Source: Pelagibacteraceae bacterium AG-464-P07 (GTDB lineage Bacteria > Pseudomonadota > Alphaproteobacteria > Pelagibacterales > Pelagibacteraceae). From it: a DNA stretch of 64,000 bases. Made by a program: the position numbers and the translations under genes. Position 1 is the stretch's first letter, and each line of letters starts with the position of its first letter. The stretch is from contig QCSA01000001.1 of NCBI GenBank assembly GCA_003211695.1, positions 125,276 through 189,275 of the forward strand. Reading direction: 5' to 3'. A model generated the notes under the pieces. It made no database searches. It worked only from the letters and a program-made list of their open reading frames with translations, and had not been told where the DNA came from. Positions 18,642-27,194 of this stretch are shown here, piece by piece.

Positions 18642-19691
18642 TCAGTTTTCATTTTCTTCCCATATCTTTTTCCATCTAAAGTTGGGGGGAAGACCATAAA
18701 CTGAGTTAATATTGGTGCAATGCATTGTCAATGAAGGAATAGGTGATAAACAATATTCATTTTCATAAATTTTATGCAAAGCTTTTTCCATAGGATGATG
18801 TCTTAAAGTGCACATTAATTTTAATTCATCCCAATATTTAAGAATCATTTGTCTACTTGTCATAAAGGTAATCAGAGACTCATTTACAGTTCTCCAGTGT
18901 CTTTTCGATCCAATAAATATTTTAGAATTTTCCACTTTATTATATAAATAAGGATAATCAGCAGGACATAAAAAAAGCTCTTTATTTAACTGGGAAGAAA
19001 TTCTTTCATAAGTAAAAAGCATTTCTTTAATAGCTTCCCTCTCATGAATATAATCGTCTTCAAGAAAATAAACCAAATCTTTTGCTTTTTCTTTAGTTAA
19101 AAGAAGAGATTTATAAATATTCATCATATTTGAAATCATATTATCTGAAATAGGATTGTTATATTCATCTTTTTTATTAATATTATTTATAATTTCAGTT
19201 TCATCTAAATTAATTATTAATGTTTTAAATTTTGCTTTATTTAAACAACTTTTAATTTTTTGCAGAGTCTCAATTTCAGAATTATGATCTGTAATAATCA
19301 AATTTATATCCAAATAATTAAATTCTTTTAAAGCTTCATTACAAGAATGAATCACAGAATTTATCGTTCTTAATGTGTATTCACTTTTTGGAAATTCGAA
19401 AATTCTTTTTTTATTCTGATCTAGCAAATTCAGGCTTTTTTTGATTTTAGTACTGGTATATGATCTTACAATTATAGTTAATCCTGAAATTTTTCTAACA
19501 ACATCAAGCTTTCCGAGAGGTATAGAAACTGAAGATGTCCCGGGTTGACTTAAATTTTGAAAAATAGTCTTATTTTGAGTCGGTATGGTTAAGCTGCTCT
19601 GATCAATAATTTCATAACCGACTAATCTTGCTAATTTAATGAATAATCTCTTTACTAACTTTTTTTTTTTACTTTTATTATTTTGTTTCAT
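18642..19691 (-). CDS. glycosyltransferase-like protein
   Basis: A 349-residue protein. After a lysine-rich N-terminus, LTIIVRSYTS near residue 95 begins a region like a GT-A glycosyltransferase fold (family 2-like), with LIITDHNS and a YFLEDDYIH motif near residue 210 resembling a metal/nucleotide-sugar binding acidic cluster. The C-terminal half has HWRTVNESLITFMTSR and a conserved HHPMEKALHKIY. No membrane segments or signal peptide are seen. The acceptor and sugar are unknown. It is the last of three same-strand genes with 18 bases to the next; relation to those neighbours is not obvious. Confidence 0.65.
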   Translation of the reverse strand: MKQNNKSKKKKLVKRLFIKLARLVGYEIIDQSSLTIPTQNKTIFQNLSQPGTSSVSIPLGKLDVVRKISGLTIIVRSYTSTKIKKSLNLLDQNKKRIFEFPKSEYTLRTINSVIHSCNEALKEFNYLDINLIITDHNSEIETLQKIKSCLNKAKFKTLIINLDETEIINNINKKDEYNNPISDNMISNMMNIYKSLLLTKEKAKDLVYFLEDDYIHEREAIKEMLFTYERISSQLNKELFLCPADYPYLYNKVENSKIFIGSKRHWRTVNESLITFMTSRQMILKYWDELKLMCTLRHHPMEKALHKIYENEYCLSPIPSLTMHCTNINSVYGLPPNFRWKKIWEENEN

Positions 19692-19709
19692 TTATAAAAA
19701 TAAACTAGT

Positions 19710-20300
19710 TCAATTTTTTTGAGCCTCTTTTAAAACAAATTCTAGACGATCCTGTCCCCAAAAGATTTTGTTGTTTATTATAAAAGAGGGGGCTCCAAAC
19801 ACTCCTTTTAAAAAAGCATCCTTAGTTCTCATTTTTAATTCTTTTTTAATCCCTTGTTTAGATATTTCTAATTTAAAAGTTTCCGAATTATAATTTAAAT
19901 CTTCTAAGATCTTATCAACTATCTTTTGATCATTTAAGTTTAATCCATCTTTCCAACAAACTTCAAAAAATTTATCTATATATGATTTTGCTTTATTTTT
20001 CTTTTCAGCCACTAACACTCCTCTCATTAAGTTTAAAGATTGTATGGGAAAGTAAGAGTTAAACTTGAATTTGAAATTAAATTTTTCTGCAAATAATTTA
20101 CAGTCCTTAATTATAAACTTAGCTTTTACTGGAATAAAAGCTGGAGCCTTAATTTCTGCAAGATTTAGTAATTCACTCAATAAGATAGGCATATAATTTA
20201 TCTTAATTTTATATTGGTATTCAATATTTCTAATTTGTTTATGAGCCAAATAGGAATAAGGACTTATGAAATCAAAAAAAAAATCAAACGACTTAATCAT
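19710..20300 (-). CDS. 2-hydroxychromene-2-carboxylate isomerase/DsbA-family protein
   Basis: A 196-residue thioredoxin-fold protein of the NahD/kappa-GST type. The N-terminal FFFDFISPYSYLAHKQI carries the serine that activates glutathione in this family, and FGAPSFIINNKIFWGQDRL near residue 170 contains the cis-proline segment (GAPSF). Family members isomerise hydroxychromene carboxylate or conjugate glutathione; the true substrate here is unknown, and no aromatic degradation genes are adjacent. It overlaps the upstream ABA4-like gene by 8 bases. Confidence 0.85.
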   Translation of the reverse strand: MIKSFDFFFDFISPYSYLAHKQIRNIEYQYKIKINYMPILLSELLNLAEIKAPAFIPVKAKFIIKDCKLFAEKFNFKFKFNSYFPIQSLNLMRGVLVAEKKNKAKSYIDKFFEVCWKDGLNLNDQKIVDKILEDLNYNSETFKLEISKQGIKKELKMRTKDAFLKGVFGAPSFIINNKIFWGQDRLEFVLKEAQKN

Positions 20301-20766
20301 GCAAAGAAATTTTTTTTGAATAAAAGATTCTGATAAACCAGTATAAAACTAAACCCAATGGACCAGTAAAATAAATTGAAATTAAAGAAATCCCAGACAA
20401 AAATTTTGGAACACTGTACCGCAATGCGTCCCTAGATGCCCAAGAACCTAAAAATAAGCCTATACCTAAAAAATGTATCCAAAAAATTAATAAAAGAATA
20501 TCATTTGCAAATAATGAATGAAGATTTTCTATTCCCAAATATAAATCAAAACTTTCAAAAATATTTTCACCATTAATTATTAGTTGATAGATCATATAAA
20601 CATATATTAATGAAAATATTATTGGTAAAAATATTGAACTAATAAAAATTAGACTTACCCTTGAGTTTGGAAAAAAAATTAATGTTAACCAAAAAGGCAA
20701 TACTCCAAAACTAAGCCAAAGATAAATAATTTCAGGGCCAAAATAATTTTGTAAATTTATAAGCAT
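20293..20766 (-). CDS. ABA4-like (DUF4281) membrane protein
   Basis: A 157-residue protein with four hydrophobic segments. The second half, IFWIHFLGIGLFLGSWASRDA followed by a FTGPLGLVLYWFIR segment, matches the ABA4-like family, named after a plant protein needed for neoxanthin formation. In bacteria the role is unproven. SAR11 cells generally make retinal from carotenoids for proteorhodopsin, so a carotenoid-related role is possible but is inference. It is the first gene of a three-gene leftward run. Confidence 0.75.
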   Translation of the reverse strand: MLINLQNYFGPEIIYLWLSFGVLPFWLTLIFFPNSRVSLIFISSIFLPIIFSLIYVYMIYQLIINGENIFESFDLYLGIENLHSLFANDILLLIFWIHFLGIGLFLGSWASRDALRYSVPKFLSGISLISIYFTGPLGLVLYWFIRIFYSKKISLHD

Positions 20767-20805
20767 GAATAATTTGTTATATTTTGTATTATAGTATATT
20801 TAGTT

Positions 20806-21366
20806 ATGATTCCCAGAAAAAGCAAAAAAAATCTTGAAGCAACCATAGAAGAAATAAGAAAATTTTCATTTTCTTACTTAGAGAAGTATGCTCCGTCCAG
20901 ACAACAACTTAGAACTTATTTGTTAAAGAAATTTTTTAACTCTCCAAATTTTTATGTTGCAAAAAGTGAATTATTAACTTTGATAGATTTAGTTGTTTCT
21001 GATTTAGAAAAGCGTAAATTTATAAATGATAAATTTTATTCGCAATTAAAAACAAAAAAATTTCTAAAAAAAGGTTACTCATTAAATAAAATTCGAAACT
21101 ATTTAATTAATAAAGGCATTAATGAAGAATATATAAAAGATAGTATTACAAAAATAAACTTAGATGAAATTGATCAAGATTTTTTTTCAGCAATTAAAAC
21201 TTGTAAAAAAAGAAGAATTGGACCAAATAGGGAAGAAGATAATCGTATTATTTTTTATAAAAAAGACATGTCAATTTTAGCCAGGTCAGGTTTTAACTAC
21301 GAAACGTCAAAAAAAGTATTAGATTTATCAAAAAAAGACTATGAAAAATTACTTAAGTTGTTCTAA
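20806..21366 (+). CDS. recX: regulatory protein RecX
   Basis: A 186-residue RecX-type protein: three-helix repeats including FSYLEKYAPSRQQLRTYLLKK, LEKRKFINDKFYSQLKTKKF and KGINEEYIKDSI. RecX modulates RecA filament growth. It starts 40 bases from the divergent ABA4-like gene. The sequence is very lysine-rich and divergent, as usual for this family in AT-rich genomes. Confidence 0.85.
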   Translation: MIPRKSKKNLEATIEEIRKFSFSYLEKYAPSRQQLRTYLLKKFFNSPNFYVAKSELLTLIDLVVSDLEKRKFINDKFYSQLKTKKFLKKGYSLNKIRNYLINKGINEEYIKDSITKINLDEIDQDFFSAIKTCKKRRIGPNREEDNRIIFYKKDMSILARSGFNYETSKKVLDLSKKDYEKLLKLF

Positions 21367-21494
21367 CGCTTTTTTTTTGTTTTTTCTTGTAAGTAAAAAT
21401 TAATTCTTTTTTTAATTTGATTTCTAACATAAGCAAATAATAATAAGCCAAAAATTGAAACTGAAACAATAATTATCAAAATTTTTTGAATCAT
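21363..21494 (-). CDS. 43-residue single-span membrane peptide
   Basis: An open frame in the gap between recX and cysQ. Its translation begins MIQKILIIIVSVSIFGLLLF (one membrane span), continues AYVRNQIKKRINFYLQ and ends in a very basic tail, EKTKKKR. The stop overlaps the end of recX by four bases on the other strand. No clear SD is present, only an A/T-rich leader. The arrangement of one hydrophobic segment and a positive tail is coding-like, but homology is unknown to me. Confidence 0.4.
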   Translation of the reverse strand: MIQKILIIIVSVSIFGLLLFAYVRNQIKKRINFYLQEKTKKKR

Positions 21495-21521
21495 TATTTT
21501 TTATTATATTTATAAATTAAA

Positions 21522-22301
21522 TTATATCTCCAGATTTTCTGCTCTTTTTACTAATAAAGTTAAATTTTTATAATCTGTTTTTCCATACTTAAATTCTTTT
21601 TCATCAAGTGTAGTAACTATCCCTCCTGCATGTTTTACAATTGCGTGTCCTGCAGCAATATCCCATTCGTAAGCTCGAGCTTTAGCAGCATATAAGTCAA
21701 ATTCACCTGTAGCAATAACACAAAACTTATAAGAGCTTCTCATGTTAATAAAATTTTTTACATTAAACTTTTTATGAGTTTCCAACACTTCTGGAGAAGG
21801 TTTGAATGAATTGGATACAGCATGTACTTCTCCCTTTTTTGTTTTTTTTTTACATTCTAATTGTGTTTTTTTTTGTTCAAATTTTTCAAATGAATATCCG
21901 TTTCCATAAGAATAGAATAATCTTTTTTTTGCTGGAGCATAAATTACACCAATGGCTGGTTCCAAATCAATTACTAAAGAAGCATTTAATGTAAATTCAT
22001 CTTTGTTATTTATGTATTCTTTAGTTCCATCTATTGGATCAACTAACCAAAAATTTTTATATTCATTGTTTTTATTTAAATTAACTGTTTCTTCTGAAAT
22101 TAAAGGAATATTAGGTGTAGTTTGAATTATTCTTTCTCTAAGCAATTTATCTACTTCCAAATCTCCATTAGTTACAGGAGAATTATCTGACTTGAATGTT
22201 GTCTTTAGACCTTTGTTTCTCAATTCAATCGCTTTTTGACCAGCATTAAGAAATGTTTCCAACAGACTTTCAGTTAAATTTTTTAATTCATTGATATTCA
22301 A
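21522..22301 (-). CDS. cysQ: 3'(2'),5'-bisphosphate nucleotidase (CysQ)
   Basis: A 259-residue inositol-monophosphatase-fold enzyme. The metal-binding motifs are PLISEETV, DPIDGTKEYINNKDEF and YEWDIAAGHAIVKHAGG. The GTKEFI/GTKEYI form is typical of CysQ, which degrades 3'-phosphoadenosine 5'-phosphate left after sulfotransfer. The start is a TTG (22301-22299) overlapping the stop of the DUF3553 microgene, so it is probably translated by coupling. Its presence fits sulfur assimilation or turnover elsewhere in the window, but other inositol-phosphatase-like substrates are possible. Confidence 0.87.
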   Translation of the reverse strand: MNINELKNLTESLLETFLNAGQKAIELRNKGLKTTFKSDNSPVTNGDLEVDKLLRERIIQTTPNIPLISEETVNLNKNNEYKNFWLVDPIDGTKEYINNKDEFTLNASLVIDLEPAIGVIYAPAKKRLFYSYGNGYSFEKFEQKKTQLECKKKTKKGEVHAVSNSFKPSPEVLETHKKFNVKNFINMRSSYKFCVIATGEFDLYAAKARAYEWDIAAGHAIVKHAGGIVTTLDEKEFKYGKTDYKNLTLLVKRAENLEI

Positions 22302-22468
22302 ATTTTTACTTTCTCTAATATGATTTCTTCAATGTTTATAACGAGCTTTCCTTTGTTTTCAAAGTTAACTGTAGCTTTATTTTTAATTATTGATTGTATT
22401 TGTCCTATCCCCCAACTTTTATTTAATGGATTAATCACAAAATCACCTGGCTCAAGATCTAAATTCAT
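22298..22468 (-). CDS. DUF3553 domain microprotein
   Basis: A 56-residue frame upstream of cysQ. The translation begins MNLDLEPGDFVINPLNKSWG, then IGQIQSIIKNKATVNFENKG and ends KLVINIEEIILEKVKI. The pattern GDFVxNPxxxxWGIGQVQS followed by VTVNFENxGK is that of DUF3553, a small beta-rich domain common in alphaproteobacteria. The length is right for the family. Its TGA overlaps the TTG start of cysQ, so both are in one leftward message. Function unknown. Confidence 0.85.
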   Translation of the reverse strand: MNLDLEPGDFVINPLNKSWGIGQIQSIIKNKATVNFENKGKLVINIEEIILEKVKI

Positions 22469-22523
22469 TTGTGGAAAATAGTTTATTTTTATATTAAAAC
22501 ATTTTTAGAAAATACTAAACTAC

Positions 22524-23654
22524 ATGAATTCAAAATTTACAAATTCCTTAGGAATTGCTAAGTCAGAAAAGGATACAAAAATTGTTGTTGCAATGTCTGG
22601 AGGAGTTGATTCTTCAACGGTTGCAGGATTAATGAAAAAAGAAGGCTATAATGTAATTGGAGTTACTCTAAAGTTATATGATGATGCCAAAACTTCGGTA
22701 AAATCAAGACAGTGCTGTGCAGGTCAAGATATAATGGATGCAAAAAAAGTTGCAAATCAATTAAATATTGATCATAAAATCCTTTATTATCAAAAGAAAT
22801 TTAAAAAAGATGTAATCGATAATTTCGTTGAAAGCTACATGGCTGGTGAAACACCAATTCCCTGTGTGCAATGTAATCAAACTGTTAAATTTAGAGACCT
22901 TTATGAATATTCAAAAGAATTAGGGGCAGATGCATTAATCACAGGACATTATGTAAATAGCACACATAACGATGGAATTTCAGAGATGTATCGAGCAAAA
23001 GATCATGAAAGAGATCAAAGTTATTTTTTATTCAACACTAGTAAGGATCAATTGAATTTTTTAAGATTTCCACTTGGAAAATTTACAAAAAAAGAAACAA
23101 GAGAGATTGCAAAAAAACTAAAGTTAAATGTAGCTGATAAACCTGATAGCCAAGATATTTGTTTTGTGTCAAATGGAGACTATGCGTCGGTAATTAAAAA
23201 GTTTAAACCCGAGTCTTTTAAAAAAGGAAATATCAAAGATCTAAATGATAATATTCTCGGAACTCACGAAGGTATAATCAATTTTACTATAGGTCAGAGA
23301 AAAGGAATTAGGATAGCTGATAAAAAACCATTGTATGTTGTAAAAATTAACTCAAACGATAATGAAATAGTGGTTGGACCAAAATCTGCTCTTGGAGTAG
23401 ACAAAATCAAATTAAGAAATTTAAACCAGCTTTGTAACAATATGGAAGACTGTAATTCTAATTTATTTGTAAAAGTTAGATCAACTGGTAAATTATTAAA
23501 GGCTAAAGTTAAAGTTAATGGTATTAATGCTGAAGTTAAATTAGAAAATAAAGAGGTCGGCATATCTCCTGGACAAGCATGTGTTTTTTATTCTAAAAAT
23601 AAAATTGGGGATAAAGTACTGGGAGGTGGTTGGATAGATAGTAATTGTCTTTGA
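22524..23654 (+). CDS. mnmA: tRNA-specific 2-thiouridylase MnmA
   Basis: A 376-residue MnmA that adds sulfur to U34 of Lys, Glu and Gln tRNAs. The PP-loop is [16 protein letters not shown] near residue 22. The first catalytic cysteine is in [13 protein letters not shown] near residue 113, the second in [14 protein letters not shown] near residue 213. The C-terminal beta-barrel includes GQRKGIRI and SPGQACVFY. It starts divergently from the DUF3553-cysQ pair, and a structured RNA lies directly downstream. Confidence 0.95.
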   Translation: MNSKFTNSLGIAKSEKDTKIVVAMSGGVDSSTVAGLMKKEGYNVIGVTLKLYDDAKTSVKSRQCCAGQDIMDAKKVANQLNIDHKILYYQKKFKKDVIDNFVESYMAGETPIPCVQCNQTVKFRDLYEYSKELGADALITGHYVNSTHNDGISEMYRAKDHERDQSYFLFNTSKDQLNFLRFPLGKFTKKETREIAKKLKLNVADKPDSQDICFVSNGDYASVIKKFKPESFKKGNIKDLNDNILGTHEGIINFTIGQRKGIRIADKKPLYVVKINSNDNEIVVGPKSALGVDKIKLRNLNQLCNNMEDCNSNLFVKVRSTGKLLKAKVKVNGINAEVKLENKEVGISPGQACVFYSKNKIGDKVLGGGWIDSNCL

Positions 23655-23689
23655 GATTAATTCACAGTATTCACACAACTATAAATATA

Positions 23690-23936
23690 CAATAAAAAAC
23701 AACCATTAAGTGATGGTAACTCATTAACAGTAGTGATCTAATGACATTAATTAAGAGGCAACTCTTAACTGGCCAGTTGAGGAAAAACCGAGAGGTTCAA
23801 GCTTAGCGGGCAGAAAGTCCTACGGAGTAGTGCTAAAATGGTAGGACGGAAGGCTTGGCAGTAGCACGAAAATGACGAGCCAAACTTTCGTTCACATACC
23901 GAAAGGTATGTGAACAGAGGGTTTCACTGTTTTTTC
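23690..23936 (+). ncRNA. unassigned structured RNA candidate
   Basis: A non-coding stretch after mnmA that is more GC-rich than other spacers and full of hairpins: ACCAT/ATGGT (23702-23717); TTAAGAG-GCAA-CTCTTAA with a GNRA loop (about 23751-23768); GTCCTAC at 23817-23823 with GTAGGAC (23841-23847), whose loop base GTGCT can pair with AGCAC downstream, making a pseudoknot; and GTTCACATACC-GAAA-GGTATGTGAAC, an 11-pair helix capped by GAAA (23890-23915). It ends in a T-run (23930-23935). A TATACAAT box at about 23686 could be its promoter, though it lies at the very 5' edge. I tried tmRNA, RNase P, SRP and 6S patterns without a match. Confidence 0.6.
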
Positions 23937-24607
23937 CAGAAAAAGAAAGTTAACAAGTAAAAGCTGATTACTCCCATAAAATAATTCCATTCGAGAGCGT
24001 GCTTAAATGAATTATATCCTTCAGCAGCTAAGAAGGGGATACTTACAAATGCCACGATAACTAAAATTGAAACTAAAATAATTTTTATAAATAAAATTCT
24101 ACTATTTGTAATTTTTTTGATTTGTTTTTTGATTTTGTAATAATTAATTACCAAAATTGCTTGAGCTATAATTTCAAAAATTATAAAAGCCAGCACAACC
24201 ACTCTTCTAAACAATTTGTAGAAATCATTATCAAACTTAACTCCTAAAAATATAGAATGTAAAACTAGAAATATGGCTGAACCAATGCCAAAAAAAAGAA
24301 AAATTTTTTTATAGTTTAAATGTGTGCTTATTTTTCCCATCAGATCAAAGTTAAAACGCCAGTATTGAATTAAAAAAAAAGCAGTAATGAACATTGCCGG
24401 TTTAAATATTAGGTACGTTGGAAAAACTCTAGCAGTTCTGCTTATTGATACTCCGCCATCTATATAAGGAATTGTTGGAAGCACTACATGTTCTAAGTTA
24501 AAAAACTGGTGAAAATTAGTGATTAGTATAAGGCAAGCATTAAGTGCAATAAACGGAAGAACGAAGATCCAGATGCTCAACTTCTTAATTTTATTAATAT
24601 TTTCCAC
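23924..24607 (-). CDS. six-span membrane protein, Frag1/DRAM/Sfk1-like
   Basis: A 227-residue integral membrane protein with about six hydrophobic segments. The first extracytoplasmic loop carries LPTIPYIDGGVSISRTAR followed by FPTYLIFKP, resembling the PxIPYIS...G..P pattern of the Frag1/DRAM/Sfk1 family, whose bacterial members are uncharacterised. The start is a GTG at 24607, 11 bases downstream of the 27-residue basic ORF, so the two form a leftward pair. Its 3' end overlaps the terminal T-run of the structured RNA on the other strand. Confidence 0.65.
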   Translation of the reverse strand: MENINKIKKLSIWIFVLPFIALNACLILITNFHQFFNLEHVVLPTIPYIDGGVSISRTARVFPTYLIFKPAMFITAFFLIQYWRFNFDLMGKISTHLNYKKIFLFFGIGSAIFLVLHSIFLGVKFDNDFYKLFRRVVVLAFIIFEIIAQAILVINYYKIKKQIKKITNSRILFIKIILVSILVIVAFVSIPFLAAEGYNSFKHALEWNYFMGVISFYLLTFFFWKKQ

Positions 24608-24618
24608 TTAAAAAATTA

Positions 24619-24702
24619 TTATTTTTTCTTATTTCTTTTCTTAGCTCTTCTTTTTTTTGAGCCCATTTTGCGTCTACCTCTGTGTTTTTTGGGATATCCC
24701 AT
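24619..24702 (-). CDS. 27-residue highly basic protein
   Basis: A tiny frame, MGYPKKHRGRRKMGSKK followed by RRAKKRNKKK, with 18 Lys/Arg out of 27. It has a textbook SD (AAAGGAG) 8 bases before the ATG, stronger than most in this window, which argues that it is expressed. Composition and size recall the short basic ribosome-associated peptides (bTHX, COX24/AURKAIP1-like), but the sequence does not clearly match either. It lies directly upstream of the membrane protein and divergent from the metC-like gene. Confidence 0.6.
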   Translation of the reverse strand: MGYPKKHRGRRKMGSKKRRAKKRNKKK

Positions 24703-24787
24703 AAAATTTACTCCTTTCTAGTTTTATTATTTTATTGATGTTGAAATTTGGATATAACATTGTGTATGTTGGTAATCAAATTTTTTT

Positions 24788-25969
24788 ATGGCTAACTCAC
24801 CCAAAACTTTTTTAAAACATGCTGCCAAAGGTATCCAATCTAGGTCAGTAAATCCTGCAATTATAAGGGCATCTACAATTCTTTTTAAGACAATACAAGA
24901 ATTGCGAAAACATCAAAAAGATATAGCAAAAGGTAAAAGCGTTGCTTTCTGGGATTATGGTAGGCAGGGAAGTCAAACAACAATTTTACTTCAAAATTTA
25001 CTTAAAAAATTGGAACTAGCTCATCATGTATTTTTAACTCAAACTGGATTTGCCTCAGTAGCATTGGCTATCATGAGCGTATGTAGACCAGGGGATGAAA
25101 TTGTAATATCGGATTGTGTTTACCGTCCTACACGAAAACTTGTCAATCAATTACTTGCAGAATTTAATATTAAAGGTATTTGGTACGATCCAAATAGTTT
25201 TGAGGATCTAAAAAATAAAGTTACAAAAAAAACAAAACTTATTTATGTAGAAAATCCAGGAAGTAATACTTTTGAATTTCAGGATTTAGGAAAGATAGTA
25301 GCCCTTGCTAAAAGAAAACAAATTTATACTGCTATCGATAATACTTGGGGTACCGCATATTATTTGAAACCGATAAAATTAGGTTTCGATATGTCGATTG
25401 TTTCTGCTACCAAATATTATTCGGGTCATTCAGATGTTATGGCAGGAACATTAGCGGTAAGTAAAAAAGTTTATAAAAAAGTTTGGTGGTATAACCATGT
25501 TTCAGGACACCGTCTATCCGCCGATGATGCTTATCTAGTTGTTCGAGGATTGCGAACTTTAGATTTAAGATTAGAAAAACATCAACAGAATACAAAAATA
25601 ATATTAAAATGGTTAGCCCAACAAAAAAAAATAACAAAAATTTTATATCCCTACAAAACATCATCTACTAGTTATAAGTTATGGAAAAAATACTATTCTG
25701 GAGCCTCAGGCTTGCTAGGGATCGTTATTAAAAGCAAAAGCAAAACTTCTGTGTACAAGTTTGTAAATTCATTAGAACTTTTTGGCATTGGTTATAGCTG
25801 GGGAGGCTTTGAAAGTTTAGCAGTTTATAATGATCACATCATTGAAATGGGAAAAAGATTATTTTTTAAACTTGAAAAAGATCAACATCTTATTCGTTTG
25901 CATATTGGCCTTGAAGATCCGAAAGATTTAATAAATGATCTAAAAAAATCTTTAAAGTTCGTTAAGTGA
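24788..25969 (+). CDS. metC: cystathionine beta-lyase-like PLP enzyme
   Basis: A 393-residue Cys/Met-metabolism PLP enzyme. The pyridoxal lysine is in SIVSATKYYSGHSDVMAGTL near residue 210. VENPGSNTFEFQD and AIDNTWGTAYYLKPIKLGFD precede it. The C-terminal GYSWGGFESL and RLHIGLEDPKDLI are typical of the MetC branch. It would cleave cystathionine to homocysteine, pyruvate and ammonia, but other C-S lyase substrates are possible. The stop overlaps the GTG start of the following transporter by four bases (GTGA), suggesting that an imported thio compound may be the substrate. Confidence 0.85.
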   Translation: MANSPKTFLKHAAKGIQSRSVNPAIIRASTILFKTIQELRKHQKDIAKGKSVAFWDYGRQGSQTTILLQNLLKKLELAHHVFLTQTGFASVALAIMSVCRPGDEIVISDCVYRPTRKLVNQLLAEFNIKGIWYDPNSFEDLKNKVTKKTKLIYVENPGSNTFEFQDLGKIVALAKRKQIYTAIDNTWGTAYYLKPIKLGFDMSIVSATKYYSGHSDVMAGTLAVSKKVYKKVWWYNHVSGHRLSADDAYLVVRGLRTLDLRLEKHQQNTKIILKWLAQQKKITKILYPYKTSSTSYKLWKKYYSGASGLLGIVIKSKSKTSVYKFVNSLELFGIGYSWGGFESLAVYNDHIIEMGKRLFFKLEKDQHLIRLHIGLEDPKDLINDLKKSLKFVK

Positions 25970-27186
25970 TAAAAGAAAAATTTATAAAAAATAGAGCAGC
26001 TTTAATAACTCTAATTGCGGCTTCTTTAGTAGTTTTACTTTCTTTAGGTGTAAGACAAACTTTTGGATTATTTTTTATGGATTTTAATAGCAGTCTCAGT
26101 ATTTCAAATACAGAGTTTGGTTTAGCAATCGGTATTCAAATGCTAATGTGGGGAATTTCTGGTCCAATATTTGGGGCTATCGCCGACAAATATGGAGGGC
26201 CTAAAGCTATAACTATTGCTTTTGTTTTTTTTATACTTGGTGTTTATCTTTTATATACGGGTCCAAACACTGGTATTTTTTTTCAAATTAATTTAGGACT
26301 TTTAGTAGGTATTGGTCTAGGTGGTACAGCGATTAGTATTCCAATGTCGATTGTGGGTAAGCATTTTCCACTATCTAATAGAACTATAGCAATGAGCATA
26401 GTTACTGCGGTTGGTTCATTTGGGTATTTTCTATCACCACTATTCACTACATATTCATTGTCAAATGAAGGTTGGGAAAGCACTTTATTTGTATTTACAA
26501 TATTTTTGTTAATTGGTTTTTTTATTGCCTTTTTTGTAAGGTCACCTTTATCAACTCAATCAATTGAAAAACCTAACGACCAAACCACATTTGCTGCTAT
26601 TAAAGAAGCTTTTAAAAATAAAAGCTATGTTCTTTTAACGTCAGGTTTCTTTGTATGCGGTTTTCATATTACTTTAGTAGGAACACATGTGCCAAAATAT
26701 GTGATTGATAGAGGCTTAGAAAGTTGGACAGCCGCTACAATTTTATCTTTAATTGGTTTGTTTAATATATTTGGTTCACTTACAAGCGGTTACCTATCTT
26801 CAATTATGAGTAAAAAAATTATCTTAAGTTCAATTTATTTTCTTAGAGGAGTCTCAATAGTCTTTTTTATTTTTTTACCACCTAGCAATATTAGTGCATT
26901 TATTTTTGGTGCAAGTTTTGGTTTCTTATGGCTTTCAACTGTGCCTGCTACAAGCGGAATTGTTGCCCACATATTTGGAACTAAATATTTAGCTCTATTG
27001 TATGGAATTGTTTTTTTAAGCCATCAAATAGGCTCTTTTTTTGGAGCATATCTCGGAGGTTTATTTTATGATCTTTATGGTTCATATGATTATGCCTGGT
27101 ATTTGGCTATTGCATTATCAGTTTTTGCTGGCATTATACATTTACCAATTATTGAAAAGCCTGTTACTAGACTAGCCGCAATTTAA
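25966..27186 (+). CDS. major facilitator superfamily transporter
   Basis: A 406-residue MFS permease with 12 predicted spans; AIADKYGGPKAITIAFVFF is the conserved loop 2-3 motif. It resembles the oxalate/formate-antiporter-like branch (SLGVRQTFGLFFMDF and LVGIGLGGTAISIPMSIVGK), a group of monocarboxylate-type transporters. It starts with GTG overlapping the metC-like stop, so the two are coupled. Substrate unknown. Confidence 0.88.
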   Translation: MIKEKFIKNRAALITLIAASLVVLLSLGVRQTFGLFFMDFNSSLSISNTEFGLAIGIQMLMWGISGPIFGAIADKYGGPKAITIAFVFFILGVYLLYTGPNTGIFFQINLGLLVGIGLGGTAISIPMSIVGKHFPLSNRTIAMSIVTAVGSFGYFLSPLFTTYSLSNEGWESTLFVFTIFLLIGFFIAFFVRSPLSTQSIEKPNDQTTFAAIKEAFKNKSYVLLTSGFFVCGFHITLVGTHVPKYVIDRGLESWTAATILSLIGLFNIFGSLTSGYLSSIMSKKIILSSIYFLRGVSIVFFIFLPPSNISAFIFGASFGFLWLSTVPATSGIVAHIFGTKYLALLYGIVFLSHQIGSFFGAYLGGLFYDLYGSYDYAWYLAIALSVFAGIIHLPIIEKPVTRLAAI

Positions 27187-27194
27187 AAAAGTTT

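Noticed and set aside
23690..23936. RNase P RNA, tmRNA, SRP RNA or 6S RNA
   Set aside because: AGAAAGTCC resembles part of the RNase P core and GGACGGAAGG resembles the SRP loop, but the remaining conserved regions, tag ORF, T-arm and closing helices are missing and the length does not fit RNase P.
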